From positions 1 to 30,782 of the forward strand of contig CALECF010000203.1 in the NCBI GenBank assembly GCA_937948705.1: DNA of 30,782 nt, given 5' to 3'. Below, piece after piece: positions 1 to 8,308 of this stretch (its first letter is position 1; every line of letters begins with the position of its first letter). A program made the translations under genes and the position numbers. The DNA comes from an uncultured Anaerosolibacter sp. GTDB lineage: Bacteria > Bacillota_A > Clostridia > Peptostreptococcales > Thermotaleaceae. The notes below the pieces were generated by a model that had not been told where the DNA came from, ran no database searches, and was given only the letters and a program-made list of their open reading frames with translations.

Positions 1-1591
1 TTTTAGGGTCTTTGGAGCTATTAAACAAAGTATATACTAGCTTTGGCCCATGATCCTCAAAGAATGTTGCCCGGGCTTTATCCTGTCCAATGACGCCCGC
101 GGTACTTGGAAACTTTGCTTCGTCATTCCACATGCATCGAAGAGATTGAATCGATCCCGTCTTCCTATCCAGTTCGATGCTAATAGCATCCTCTCCATAG
201 CTGATTCCATTCACGATTCTAGGAAAATGATAATAGTAATATCGCTGCTCTACCTCTTTCCCATTAAAAAAATTGGGATATTTTATATGCATTTGCTCCG
301 TCTTAATCTCCTTTATCTTCTGGGGGAAAAACTCCGATATGCTTTCTATCGCCTTATCATATCCCTCTTCCCAAGTAAGCTTAGGCTCAAACTTTTCTTC
401 CATATTGGCCCAATTGTGACTGGCAATGGTGATCATTTCTCCTGTAAGGGCGTTGATATTGATCTGTCCCATATCATTAAAACGGCTACCCCCTTCTTTT
501 TTTACAAACTGACCCGACCAAGCTTTCTTGCCCGATGATTCCCAATAATTTTCATTTTCAAGGTAGCGTAAATTTTCTAGTTCATAGCCTTCGCCAAATA
601 TGTTCTTGATATGGTCTTTCATGATTTGAGATGCCTGTTTCTCATCGATCTCTTTGGCGGGGGTTTCTATCTTCTTCCCATTCTTGAAGATCTCTTCCTT
701 CTGTTTTTCAGTGATATTCTTCTCAATTCTATTTTCTTGAACCCTTCCACTCCAGTCTAACATCTTTCCCTCTTTGGCATCCAATTGATCCCCCAGGGTA
801 AATGTAGGACTATATACCAGCTTGATGGTCTTTATTCCCCTGTCATAATCATAGGGTTCTGTTCGATAGGGTATATAGTTTAGTTCCATTTTTATTTCTT
901 TTTCAAATAAAGTTTTGGCCTTTTCTTCACCAATAACATCCTTCACCGCTGGAAATGTTAAACCTTCTTTCCATCGATGACTAAAACCACTAATCTTCCC
1001 TCTGATACCGTCTACATCTATGGATATATAATTTGGTTCAAAGGCCAATCCGTTGACCATTTGCACATATCTGAACTGATAATTCGTAGAGTAGTACCTT
1101 TTGGGACCATAACTGAGGGCACCATCACCCACCAATTTTACCTGCTTGTATATTTCAGGATGAAACTTCTGAACAAATTCATCCGCCATCTTTTTCCCTT
1201 GTTCTTCTGTAATTTTTGCAATGGTTGCCCTTTCCTGACTATGAATGTACTCTTGACTTGAAAGATTGAGTACCTTTCCATCCCTACCATCTACAGATCC
1301 ATTGATATGAAAACTCTTGGTATTGTCGTTATAATCCCACCCGATTTCCCAAACAGAATTTTGAGGATTTTCATAATCCTGTCTTAGCTCGATTCTTGTG
1401 GTGAATTTTTTTTCATCTACGTCTACATCCAAATAAGCCTTCAATTGCTTCATAAGGATTTCCTTCGCCTGATCCTTTGAGACCTTCACATTCTTTTCAC
1501 TGACCCCTGCATTTCCTTCCTCTGCAAATGCTGGAATCATCATTCCCCATACCAACATCAGTGCGAGCACCATACTTAGAATTTTTTTCAT
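1..1591 (-). CDS. Secreted YcdB/YcdC-repeat protein, C-terminus beyond the window
   Basis: The frame is open from an ATG at 1591 to the left edge, giving about 530 residues without a stop. The protein starts with a lipophilic signal peptide ending in IPAFA, with cleavage expected near residue 23. Then come repeated units of the YcdB/YcdC (PepSY-like) type: a helix of the 'KDQAKEILMKQL' kind, then strands rich in W, Y and N, with motifs such as 'EEQGKKMADEF' and 'DGRDGKVL'. The same layout is seen in the 780-residue protein just downstream, so the two are tandem paralogues. By analogy the missing C-terminus may hold SLH domains that bind the cell wall, but this cannot be seen. It is probably extracellular; function in this family is unknown. 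The ribosome binding site is a G-rich tract about 12 bases before the ATG. Confidence 0.85.
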   Translation of the reverse strand, partial: MKKILSMVLALMLVWGMMIPAFAEEGNAGVSEKNVKVSKDQAKEILMKQLKAYLDVDVDEKKFTTRIELRQDYENPQNSVWEIGWDYNDNTKSFHINGSVDGRDGKVLNLSSQEYIHSQERATIAKITEEQGKKMADEFVQKFHPEIYKQVKLVGDGALSYGPKRYYSTNYQFRYVQMVNGLAFEPNYISIDVDGIRGKISGFSHRWKEGLTFPAVKDVIGEEKAKTLFEKEIKMELNYIPYRTEPYDYDRGIKTIKLVYSPTFTLGDQLDAKEGKMLDWSGRVQENRIEKNITEKQKEEIFKNGKKIETPAKEIDEKQASQIMKDHIKNIFGEGYELENLRYLENENYWESSGKKAWSGQFVKKEGGSRFNDMGQININALTGEMITIASHNWANMEEKFEPKLTWEEGYDKAIESISEFFPQKIKEIKTEQMHIKYPNFFNGKEVEQRYYYYHFPRIVNGISYGEDAISIELDRKTGSIQSLRCMWNDEAKFPSTAGVIGQDKARATFFEDHGPKLVYTLFNSSKDPK

Positions 1592-1860
1592 TGTTTACCC
1601 ATTCCCCCATTCCCTTTTATGGACTTATCCCCCATCTACAAGATATGTCCTCTTCCAAAATCTACCTTTCTATTCTACCATATTTTTCCTTATATTATGA
1701 ATGATTGGCTATTTTGTAATCCTAATGTAATATATCCTTGCGAAACACAGGGGCGTCATACCCGGGCGGGAAAACCCCGTTCCTAGCAATGTGTATAGCA
1801 TTTCGTAGGGTGTGTCCACCCGTTGATTCTTGTACCCTTTCTTCGGGCTATTCCGCTTTC
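1592..1860. other. Intergenic region with a GC-rich block
   Basis: About 140 bases of AT-rich upstream DNA for the leftmost gene hold a possible extended -10 (TGGTAGAAT on the minus strand) but no convincing -35. From about 1736 the base composition turns GC-rich, with short imperfect palindromes such as GGGTG-TGTC-CACCC near 1818. This leads directly into the inverted repeat at 1861. No credible gene was seen; the short open frame here lacks a ribosome binding site. Confidence 0.5.
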
Positions 1861-1921
1861 GTAGGGGCGATCATTGATCGCCCGATATCTGTCAATACGG
1901 GCGAACACTGTTCGCCCCTAC
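1861..1921. repeat. Compact inverted repeat, REP/MITE-like
   Basis: Two 24-base arms begin and end with GTAGGGGCGA / TCGCCCCTAC and face each other. Each arm is itself a small palindrome: GGGCGATCATTGATCGCCC on the left, and GGGCGAACACTGTTCGCCC on the right. The arms match except in the seven central loop bases. Such hairpins in intergenic DNA are typical of REP-like or MITE-like elements. A related but longer element lies at 13282-13439. No transposase is present nearby. Confidence 0.7.
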
Positions 1922-1969
1922 AAACTAACCCGCTATCTTAAAATGCCCACATAGAACGATAGAACCGCC

Positions 1970-2006
1970 TCAAAAACAAATATAGGGGAGACTTTCGTCT
2001 CCCCTA
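1970..2006 (-). terminator. Probable intrinsic terminator of the SLH protein gene
   Basis: A perfect 10-base-pair stem (TAGGGGAGAC / GTCTCCCCTA) with a TTTC loop lies 13 bases past the stop codon. On the minus strand it is followed by a T-rich run. It resembles the GTAGGGG repeat hairpins next door, so it may be one of these elements used as a terminator. Confidence 0.6.
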
Positions 2007-2018
2007 CCTAGTTAATGC

Positions 2019-4361
2019 CTAACGATTCACATGTCCTAATGCTTTATAGATCATATCAGCAGTTTCTGCCATCGTTGCTTGATCACCTGGTCTAAAGCTT
2101 CCATTGCCATCCACAATTTTTAATCCTTGGGCAATGGCAACATAACCTAGCAACTCTGGTTTGATGCTGCCCTTATCTTTAAAGGAGATCTGGAATATAT
2201 CACTGGCTTTGGCCAATGCATCGTACCGCAGCATTTTCACCAGCATCACTGCCAATTCCTCACGTTTGATCACTTCGCTGCCGTTAAACTTACCTTCTTT
2301 GTTTTCAATAATTCCATGTCTCATGGCCATGTAGATGAATCGTAAATCTCCATCATCCTCTTGGACATCAGAGTATTTTAATTCTTGAGCTGCTTCCTTC
2401 ATCGGATAGTAATGATCCATTCCCCTAGACATAACCAGCATCTTCACGGCTTCTAATCTAGAAATTCCTTGATCCGGGCTGAAGGTGCTCTTATCAATAA
2501 TCCCCTGTTGGGCAAGGATTTTTGCTTCCTTCTCTACCCAGTGTCCCTTGATCTTTTCACTAAAGTCACCCTGGGAGATCTCAGGCATTGTTTTTCCATT
2601 GTAATCAATGAATTTTCCATTCACCGCATCGATCAAATTGTACTGAGGTTTTAAAGACATAAGCCTATAAGTTAATTTCGTATCAAATTTTGGATTTTGA
2701 TAATCATTGTTTGTATTATATCTAAGATATGCTAGTTCTACTTCATTGATCCCAAAAAACTTATCCTTGGCTGCCTCTAAAGAAATCACTTTATCCTTAA
2801 CTGGGAAGTTTAGACCCTCGTTCCATCTTGCATTATAGTTTTGGAGCTTCCCTGTTTTTGTATTGAAGCTTACATTGATCTGATTGTCTTCATAGAGTAT
2901 GCCATTTACCTTTCTGGTAAAGTTGAAGTAATACTCCATTGGAGGGATTTCTTTTCCATCAATCATTTCATTGTATTTAATAAAAACCTGTTCTGTTTTA
3001 ACCTGATCAATTTTGTCAGGCTGATACTTTTTCACCACATCGATGGCCTTATTATATGCTTGTTCCCATGTTAGCACCGGTTCAAAAGGCTGACCATAGA
3101 TCATATCATTCTGCCAATTAGAGAATGCCAATACTTCCTCTGTCAAAGCATCAATCATTACCCTGCCATTGTGCATCGGCATGATTGCCATCTTTGCATC
3201 GGCCTTCCCATCCACCTTATTTTCTACCGTAAAATCAATATTCCATGCTTTTCTTCCAGCTGCCTCCCAATAACCATCGCCTTCCACATAACTGATGTTA
3301 TTGATTTTGGCTTCACCTTGTACTTCATTCTTTAAGATTGCCAAAGCAAGTTCCTTGGCTCTTTCTTGGGTAATGGTCTGGGCCTTTTTTACAATAGGCT
3401 TGGCACTCTTCTTAACTTCTGCGATTTGCTTCTCTGTTAAGCCAGCTGCTTGAACCTGCTGATCTTGCTCCTTCCCATTCCAACCTATCATTTTTCCTGT
3501 TTTTGCATCCAGGATGTTCGCAAAGTCATACCCAGGTCTATAGGCTAGTTTTAAAGACTTTGGAATAGGTTGATAATTAAATTCATCACGAACTGGTAGA
3601 TACATTAATTCCATTTTTGTCTTATCTCTGAGAATCTTACTTGCCTCTGCCATGGTAATGACCCCTGACATGGTCGGTAATTGTAATTCATCCTCCCAGC
3701 GATAGCCAAAGTTTCTTACATCTCCTGTAGCACCGTCGATCCCTACGTTAATATAGTTTGCCTCATATTTCGCACCATCTACCACCCTCTGATAATTGAA
3801 ATGATAGAAAACTGGATTTGGATTTCCATAAGGTATTGGACCATGATCCTCATACATAGGCATCATCTTTGTTTGCTGTACATAACCTGGAAGGATCTTT
3901 TCAATAAATGCTTCTGCTTTTTCTTGGGCCTCTTCCCTGGTGATGAGGGTCTTCTTTGGTGTTTGATCTCCGTATTTTCCGCTATCCTTGTTCATCTCTA
4001 TAATCTTCCCGGATTTACCGTGGATGGTGACCCCCGCATAGGCATATTCCATAGGATCATTATAGTTCCAATTCATAGCCCAAACATAGGTGTCGGGATT
4101 GTTCCAATCCTTACGATACTCGATATTAGACTGGTACTTCTTTTCGTCTAGTGTGAAGTTAAAATGTTTCTTCAGTGCCTCCTTGGCAATTTCCATTGCC
4201 TTCTCTTGACTAATGGCAGGCTTTGGTGCATCCTGACTCGCCGCAATTGGTGCAGGTGGTGCTATTGCTCTCGTTGTCATGACACTGTCTGCGAAGACAG
4301 GGGTCACTGTGCTCATGGCCAGTGTAAAAACCAAGCCAGCAGCTAATTTTTTACCTTTCAT
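2019..4361 (-). CDS. S-layer-homology protein with YcdB/YcdC repeats
   Basis: This 780-residue secreted protein has a signal peptide in residues 1-25 (Lys-rich start, hydrophobic core, end at PVFA). Residues about 45-595 hold two long YcdB/YcdC-type units, each built of PepSY-like alpha-beta segments ('SQEKAMEIAKEAL', 'ITREEAQEKAEAF', 'ITQERAKELALAI'). Residues 600-780 hold three SLH domains: one around GHW...GIID..FSPD..ISRLEAV, one around YSDV...HGIIE..FNGS..IKREELA, and one ending in FRPGDQATMAETADMI. SLH triplets normally anchor proteins to pyruvylated secondary wall polymer, so a cell-surface location is expected. The start is supported by a TAAGGAGGT site 9 bases upstream. It is a tandem paralogue of the gene on its left. 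The biochemical role is unknown. Confidence 0.92.
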   Translation of the reverse strand: MKGKKLAAGLVFTLAMSTVTPVFADSVMTTRAIAPPAPIAASQDAPKPAISQEKAMEIAKEALKKHFNFTLDEKKYQSNIEYRKDWNNPDTYVWAMNWNYNDPMEYAYAGVTIHGKSGKIIEMNKDSGKYGDQTPKKTLITREEAQEKAEAFIEKILPGYVQQTKMMPMYEDHGPIPYGNPNPVFYHFNYQRVVDGAKYEANYINVGIDGATGDVRNFGYRWEDELQLPTMSGVITMAEASKILRDKTKMELMYLPVRDEFNYQPIPKSLKLAYRPGYDFANILDAKTGKMIGWNGKEQDQQVQAAGLTEKQIAEVKKSAKPIVKKAQTITQERAKELALAILKNEVQGEAKINNISYVEGDGYWEAAGRKAWNIDFTVENKVDGKADAKMAIMPMHNGRVMIDALTEEVLAFSNWQNDMIYGQPFEPVLTWEQAYNKAIDVVKKYQPDKIDQVKTEQVFIKYNEMIDGKEIPPMEYYFNFTRKVNGILYEDNQINVSFNTKTGKLQNYNARWNEGLNFPVKDKVISLEAAKDKFFGINEVELAYLRYNTNNDYQNPKFDTKLTYRLMSLKPQYNLIDAVNGKFIDYNGKTMPEISQGDFSEKIKGHWVEKEAKILAQQGIIDKSTFSPDQGISRLEAVKMLVMSRGMDHYYPMKEAAQELKYSDVQEDDGDLRFIYMAMRHGIIENKEGKFNGSEVIKREELAVMLVKMLRYDALAKASDIFQISFKDKGSIKPELLGYVAIAQGLKIVDGNGSFRPGDQATMAETADMIYKALGHVNR

Positions 4362-4438
4362 TCTACTCTACCTCCTTATGTATTGTCCCATTCTCTTCCT
4401 TATATTAGAAAGAGAGGGGTTCTCTTTAAAATTCATTC

Positions 4439-4467
4439 CTTATATACTTATGACGAAGGATATCCAA
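4439..4467 (-). promoter_or_regulatory. Candidate sigma-A promoter for the SLH protein gene
   Basis: On the minus strand TTGGAT and TATAAG are separated by exactly 17 bases, about 75 bases before the start codon. The leader that follows contains a small hairpin (AAAGAGA / TCTCTTT, 4409-4427). Confidence 0.55.
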
Positions 4468-4500
4468 AAAAGTTTCATGAATGTAAAAATATATTTTTTA

Positions 4501-4543
4501 GTTGTTAGTGAGATTATGTTAGGACAACACTTGACTGTCAAGG
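4501..4543. repeat. Diverged copy of an intergenic element also present at 6621-6663
   Basis: The first 19 bases (GTTGTTAGTGAGATTATGT) match 6621-6639 with one difference. The motif CTGTCAAGG recurs at exactly the same offset (+34) in both copies, with a diverged middle. The two copies flank arcC-arcB. In this copy the TTGTTAG unit occurs once; in the other it has grown to ten. Confidence 0.55.
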
Positions 4544-4552
4544 AAACAAAGA

Positions 4553-4577
4553 GAGATCTAAGCTTTTTGCTAGATCC
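4553..4577 (-). terminator. Possible terminator of the arc operon
   Basis: A stem of GATCTA plus GC closes a run of A residues on the minus strand about 15 bases past the arcC stop, with one bulged base. The following tract (TCTCTCTTTGTTTCC) is T-rich but interrupted, so the call is tentative. Confidence 0.35.
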
Positions 4578-4588
4578 CCCCTTCTTAA

Positions 4589-5536
4589 TTATTCGTTTAC
4601 AAGGACTGTTCCTGTTCTTCCTTCAATACCTTCCTTCGCCTTTTCCAAGGAGGTGATTAAAGCTTTTCTTCCCGGTTTTGATTCTACAAATTTCATGGCC
4701 GCTTTTACCTTTGGCAGCATAGAACCTGGGGCAAAGTGTCCTTCTTCAATATATTGCTTGACCTCAGCCACAGTCATCCGATCTAAATCCTTCTGATTTG
4801 GCTTGTTAAAGTGAATGGATACTTTTTCAACAGCGGTTAGAATGATTAGATAATCTGCATCTAAAATTTCTGCAATCTTTTCCGATGCGAAATCCTTGTC
4901 AATTACCGCTGGGACCCCTTCAAGGACGCCATTTCCTTTATCAATAACCGGTACCCCGCCCCCACCAACAGTTATGACGATATGCCCTGCATCTAGCAAG
5001 GTCTTTACAATCGGCGCTTCTACCACACCCACTGGCTCTGGTGATGCGACTACCCGTCTCCAGCCCCTACCTGCATCCTCCTTCATCACATAACCCTTTT
5101 CATCCTGTAGTCTTTGGGCCTCTTCTCCAGAGAAGAAGGAACCCACAGGTTTCGTTGGATTTTGGAATCCTGGATCATTTTTATCAACAATCACCTGGGT
5201 AACGATGGCGGCAACACTTTTATCAATTCCCCTATGGAACATTTCCTCACGGATAGCTTGTTGTAGATGATACCCAATATAACCTTGGCTCATAGCACCA
5301 CACTCTGGAAACGGCATAGTCGGTACACCTGCTGCTGCTTCATAAGTGGCTATAAGCTGGCCTACCTGAGGCCCATTCCCATGGGCGATGATAAGTTCAT
5401 GGCCATCTGCAATGAGATCCACCAATGGCTTTGCTGTGGACTTCGCAGTGATTAACTGAGATTCTGCTGTTGTATCCTTGGGATCTGCTTGCAGGGCATT
5501 TCCCCCAAGGGCAATAACAACTCTATCTTTTTTCAT
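4589..5536 (-). CDS. arcC: Carbamate kinase
   Basis: This 315-residue protein has the normal carbamate kinase length. It catalyses ATP formation from carbamoyl phosphate and ADP, the last and energy-yielding step of the arginine deiminase pathway, in the cytoplasm. Seen directly: the N-terminal 'VIALGGNALQ' nucleotide-binding start, 'IAHGNGPQVG', 'FPECGAMSQGYIGY', the 'VITVGGGGVPV' loop, and 'AVIDKDFASEKIA', which carries the lysine and aspartate usual in this amino-acid-kinase family. The C-terminal 'FAPGSMLPKV' is also typical. It starts 12 bases after the arcB stop, behind a GGGGGAAG site. It is the last gene of arcA-arcB-arcC. Confidence 0.97.
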   Translation of the reverse strand: MKKDRVVIALGGNALQADPKDTTAESQLITAKSTAKPLVDLIADGHELIIAHGNGPQVGQLIATYEAAAGVPTMPFPECGAMSQGYIGYHLQQAIREEMFHRGIDKSVAAIVTQVIVDKNDPGFQNPTKPVGSFFSGEEAQRLQDEKGYVMKEDAGRGWRRVVASPEPVGVVEAPIVKTLLDAGHIVITVGGGGVPVIDKGNGVLEGVPAVIDKDFASEKIAEILDADYLIILTAVEKVSIHFNKPNQKDLDRMTVAEVKQYIEEGHFAPGSMLPKVKAAMKFVESKPGRKALITSLEKAKEGIEGRTGTVLVNE

Positions 5537-5548
5537 GTTATCTTCCCC

Positions 5549-6544
5549 CTACGCTATGGTTGCAACGATCACTGCCTTGATGGTATGAAGTCTATTTTCA
5601 GCTTCATCAAACACTTTAGAATGCTTACTTCTAAATACCTCGTCAGTAACCTCCATTTCTTTCAAGCCATATTTTTCAAAAACTTCTTTCCCTACCTTTG
5701 TCTCAAGATCATGGAAAGCAGGCAAGCAATGAAGGAAAATAACATCTGGATTACCAGTCTTATTGATCATATCCATGTTTACTTGATATGGATGAAGCAT
5801 TTTGATTCTCTCATCAAACTGATCCTCTTCTCCCATGGACACCCATACATCAGTGTAAATCACATCAGCGTCCTTGACTGCTTCCTCTATATTCTCTGTG
5901 AGTTCAATGGTTGCCCCTGTTTCTTTTGCTACCTCTCTCATGTCAGCTACCAAGTCCTCTGCTGGGAATAGTTCCTTTGGCGCCAATGCCACGAAATGCA
6001 TTCCCATTTTAGCAGAGCCGATCAACAATGAATTTCCCATGTTATTTCTAGCGTCTCCAACATAGACAAACTTCACTTTATTTAAAGGCTTCGCCACATG
6101 CTCTTCTATGGTAAGCAAGTCTGCAAGAATTTGTGTAGGGTGATACATATCTGTTAAACCATTCCATACTGGAACCCCTGCATGCTTTGCCAATACCTCT
6201 ACGGTTTCTTGTTTAAAACCTCTGAACTCGATACCATCATACATTCTTCCCAATACCTTTGCGGTATCTTCTAAAGATTCTTTTTTGCCTATTTGGCTGT
6301 CACTTGAGCCTAGGAAGGTCACCCCTGCTCCCTCATCCATTGCGGCAACTTCAAAGGCACATCTTGTTCTTGTAGACGCCTTTTCAAATAACAATACAAT
6401 ATTTTTTCCATCTAATAACTTCTCTTTTCCACCGACTCTTTTTTTGTTTTTCAAGTCCTTAGAGAGATTTAATAAGTACCTAATCTCTTCCGGTGTAAAA
6501 TGTCTTAACGTTAAAAAATGTCTTCCTTTTAAATTCACTGCCAT
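5549..6544 (-). CDS. arcB: Ornithine carbamoyltransferase
   Basis: This 331-residue protein is the middle enzyme of the pathway. It splits citrulline by phosphate into ornithine and carbamoyl phosphate; the same fold can run in the biosynthetic direction as ArgF. Visible hallmarks are the carbamoyl-phosphate motif '[12 protein letters not shown]' (about residues 56-67), '[11 protein letters not shown]', '[11 protein letters not shown]', and the ornithine-site 'HCLPAFHD' near residue 270. Position between arcA and arcC argues for the catabolic role. The start is fixed by an AAGGAGG site. The (TTGTTAG)10 array touches that site directly upstream, leaving no room for a normal leader. Confidence 0.96.
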   Translation of the reverse strand: MAVNLKGRHFLTLRHFTPEEIRYLLNLSKDLKNKKRVGGKEKLLDGKNIVLLFEKASTRTRCAFEVAAMDEGAGVTFLGSSDSQIGKKESLEDTAKVLGRMYDGIEFRGFKQETVEVLAKHAGVPVWNGLTDMYHPTQILADLLTIEEHVAKPLNKVKFVYVGDARNNMGNSLLIGSAKMGMHFVALAPKELFPAEDLVADMREVAKETGATIELTENIEEAVKDADVIYTDVWVSMGEEDQFDERIKMLHPYQVNMDMINKTGNPDVIFLHCLPAFHDLETKVGKEVFEKYGLKEMEVTDEVFRSKHSKVFDEAENRLHTIKAVIVATIA

Positions 6545-6558
6545 TGTTTTATTCCTCC

Positions 6559-6628
6559 TTGTTAGTTGTTAGTTGTTAGTTGTTAGTTGTTAGTTGTTAG
6601 TTGTTAGTTGTTAGTTGTTAGTTGTTAG
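6559..6628 (-). repeat. Ten-copy heptanucleotide tandem repeat before arcB
   Basis: Exactly ten perfect copies of TTGTTAG (CTAACAA on the coding strand) fill 70 bases between arcA and arcB. The last two bases of the array form the first A residues of the arcB AAGGAGG site. The array then passes into the element shared with 4501-4543. Perfect identity of all units suggests recent slipped-strand expansion. Confidence 0.95.
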
Positions 6629-6674
6629 TGAGATTTTGTCACGGCTCTATACTCCTGTCAAGGGGTTTTGACTT

Positions 6675-6700
6675 CAACCTTAACCTTAACCTCAACCTTA
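6675..6700. repeat. Short AACCTT-type repeat after arcA
   Basis: About four hexamer units (AACCTT with one AACCTC) lie 20-45 bases past the arcA stop. Related TTAGAGGTTA motifs occur at 13236, 13542, 16032 and 16221, always between or at the ends of genes. Confidence 0.6.
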
Positions 6701-6720
6701 TCCCACTCTTAATTTTATCC

Positions 6721-7980
6721 CTAAATCCCTTCCCTATACAGCGGCATGCTCATACATCTAGGGCCACCCCGGCCTCTTACCAGTTCGGATCCTTCTATTT
6801 CCACAACCTCAATGCCATACTGTCTTAGGGTTGCATTGGAGGCTTCATTTCGATCATAGGTTACCACGACACCTGGTGCAATGGCTAGAGTATTGGTACT
6901 GTCATTCCACTGTTCACGGGCTGCCGTTACCTCATCCCCACCTCCACTTTGAATAAACTGGATCGTGGGTACCTTCAATGCCTGCTTCAATGCATCTTGA
7001 AGATTTCCCATGGGCTCCACCTTAGGACAAGTCTTTCCTTCTGTGAGGCAGAAAGCTTTCACCTTATCCTCTACCCCTGGGTAAATGGTAAACTTATCAT
7101 AGTCCACCATGGTAAATACTGTATCCAAATGCATGTAGGCGCGGGTAAAAGGTATCTGTACTGCAATCACCTTCTTGATCTTCCCATCCCCTCTGAAAAG
7201 GTTCATGGCTAGATCCTCAATGCCTCGGGCAGAGGTTCTCTCACTACAGCCTACGGCGATAACGTTTTCTCCCAGTACAAGGATATCTCCACCCTCAAGG
7301 CTATATCTCCTATCATAGTCATACCAAAGAGGGCTCAGCTCCTTCTCAAAGCTTGGGTGATAGGTATAGATATATTTCAGTATCATCGTCTCCCTATCCC
7401 GGGCGTGGGTATTCATGGCATTTATTGAGAGTCCATTGCCGATCACAGCCCCAGGATCTCTGGTAAAATATAAATTGGGCAGTGGATTGATATAAAAAGG
7501 ATATTCTTCCTTAATATGATCAACCAATCGTTTTTCCCGTTGAATATCGGGAAAATCCTTCTTATGGAGTCCCGCGATCATGACCTCCGCAACATCCTGA
7601 GGTGTTTTCTCCATTAAAAAGCCTTTGATCAGTTCTTCAAGATCTGGATTTGCAATATTACACTTTGTTAAGACCTCTGTCACCAGTTGGTCTTTCACAT
7701 GGTCATCCTGGAGGATATCTGCCAACATTTCCTCGTAGTAATACACAGCACAGCCTCGCATTCTCAATGCATCTGCAAACCCATCATGCTCTATTCGCAT
7801 TTTTTTCAGCCATGGAATATCATCGAACAGCAGCTCATGTAAATATTGTGGTGTGATCCTTTCTAATTCTCTTCCAGGTCGGTGCAACATAACAGCTTTT
7901 AATTTTCCGATTTCTGACCTCACATCTAGAAATGGTTTTCTATCTGTTGTCAATTTGCTTCCCCCCAATACATAGGACAT
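6721..7980 (-). CDS. arcA: Arginine deiminase
   Basis: The enzyme hydrolyses arginine to citrulline and ammonia, the first step of arginine fermentation. Family motifs are plain: 'SEIGKLKAVMLHRPGREL' near the start, 'FTRDPGAVIGNG', 'YSLEGGDILVLG', 'HLDTVFTMVD', 'SGGGDEVTAAREQWNDSTN', and the catalytic cysteine in 'RGRGGPRCMSMPL' close to the C-terminus. The ATG at 7980 (419 residues) follows an AAAGGTGG site with tight spacing. A GTG lies two codons before it. A TTG at 7953 follows GGGGGGAAG at good spacing and would give 410 residues, a typical family length, so the true start is uncertain. It is the first gene of arcA-arcB-arcC. Confidence 0.97.
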   Translation of the reverse strand: MSYVLGGSKLTTDRKPFLDVRSEIGKLKAVMLHRPGRELERITPQYLHELLFDDIPWLKKMRIEHDGFADALRMRGCAVYYYEEMLADILQDDHVKDQLVTEVLTKCNIANPDLEELIKGFLMEKTPQDVAEVMIAGLHKKDFPDIQREKRLVDHIKEEYPFYINPLPNLYFTRDPGAVIGNGLSINAMNTHARDRETMILKYIYTYHPSFEKELSPLWYDYDRRYSLEGGDILVLGENVIAVGCSERTSARGIEDLAMNLFRGDGKIKKVIAVQIPFTRAYMHLDTVFTMVDYDKFTIYPGVEDKVKAFCLTEGKTCPKVEPMGNLQDALKQALKVPTIQFIQSGGGDEVTAAREQWNDSTNTLAIAPGVVVTYDRNEASNATLRQYGIEVVEIEGSELVRGRGGPRCMSMPLYREGI

Positions 7981-8025
7981 TTCCACCTTTTGTCGTTTTA
8001 TGAATAATCTAACTTTTCTAAATTA

Positions 8026-8054
8026 AGTATACAACTATTCCTATGTCGTTTCAA
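8026..8054 (-). promoter_or_regulatory. Sigma-A promoter of the arc operon
   Basis: TTGAAA and TATACT are spaced by 17 bases on the minus strand, about 45 bases before the arcA start. The rest of 7981-8265 is AT-rich with no gene. It would hold the control sites of the operon. Confidence 0.7.
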
Positions 8055-8103
8055 GTCTTGATTATTCACGGGTTCATGCGATTTTACATATTTTGTAATT
8101 TTG

Positions 8104-8115
8104 ATGAATATTCAT
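8104..8115. promoter_or_regulatory. ATGAATATTCAT palindrome, possible ArgR site
   Basis: This perfect 12-base palindrome is followed 4 bases later by a second ATGAATAAA half-site, about 50 bases upstream of the arc promoter -35. It resembles half-sites of ARG boxes (ATGAATAAA type), but the spacing differs from the classical box, so ArgR/AhrC binding is only an inference. Confidence 0.35.
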
Positions 8116-8265
8116 GAGATGAATAAATTGGAATTTTTTTACTTATTTTTTTAACTTTCCAATATCATCCAATTCCTCAAAATGTTTCGCATCCGTAAAT
8201 TATTCACCCTATGTATAAACATTGGATTAAATTTATAAAAATTTTTTTGAATTTCCTTCTTCATG

Positions 8266-8308
8266 GTAAAAAAAGAAACCGCCTAAAAAGATAATGGGCG
8301 GTTTCTTT
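8266..8308 (-). terminator. Intrinsic terminator of veg
   Basis: A perfect 12-base-pair stem (AAAGAAACCGCC / GGCGGTTTCTTT) is followed on the minus strand by a run of seven T residues. The stem begins inside the veg stop codon. Confidence 0.93.

Noticed and set aside
50..538. 162-codon plus-strand open frame at the left edge
   Set aside because: It is antisense to the YcdB-type gene, which has a signal peptide and matches its paralogue over its full length.
1738..1941. 67-codon plus-strand open frame
   Set aside because: It runs through the GC-rich repeat block, has no ribosome binding site, and its composition reflects the palindromes.
6559..6628. CRISPR-like array
   Set aside because: The unit is only 7 bases with no spacers; it is a simple tandem repeat.
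7987..8265. Riboswitch or regulatory RNA in the AT-rich gap upstream of arcA
   Set aside because: No conserved riboswitch core or strong structured leader could be recognised; only the promoter and palindromes stand out.
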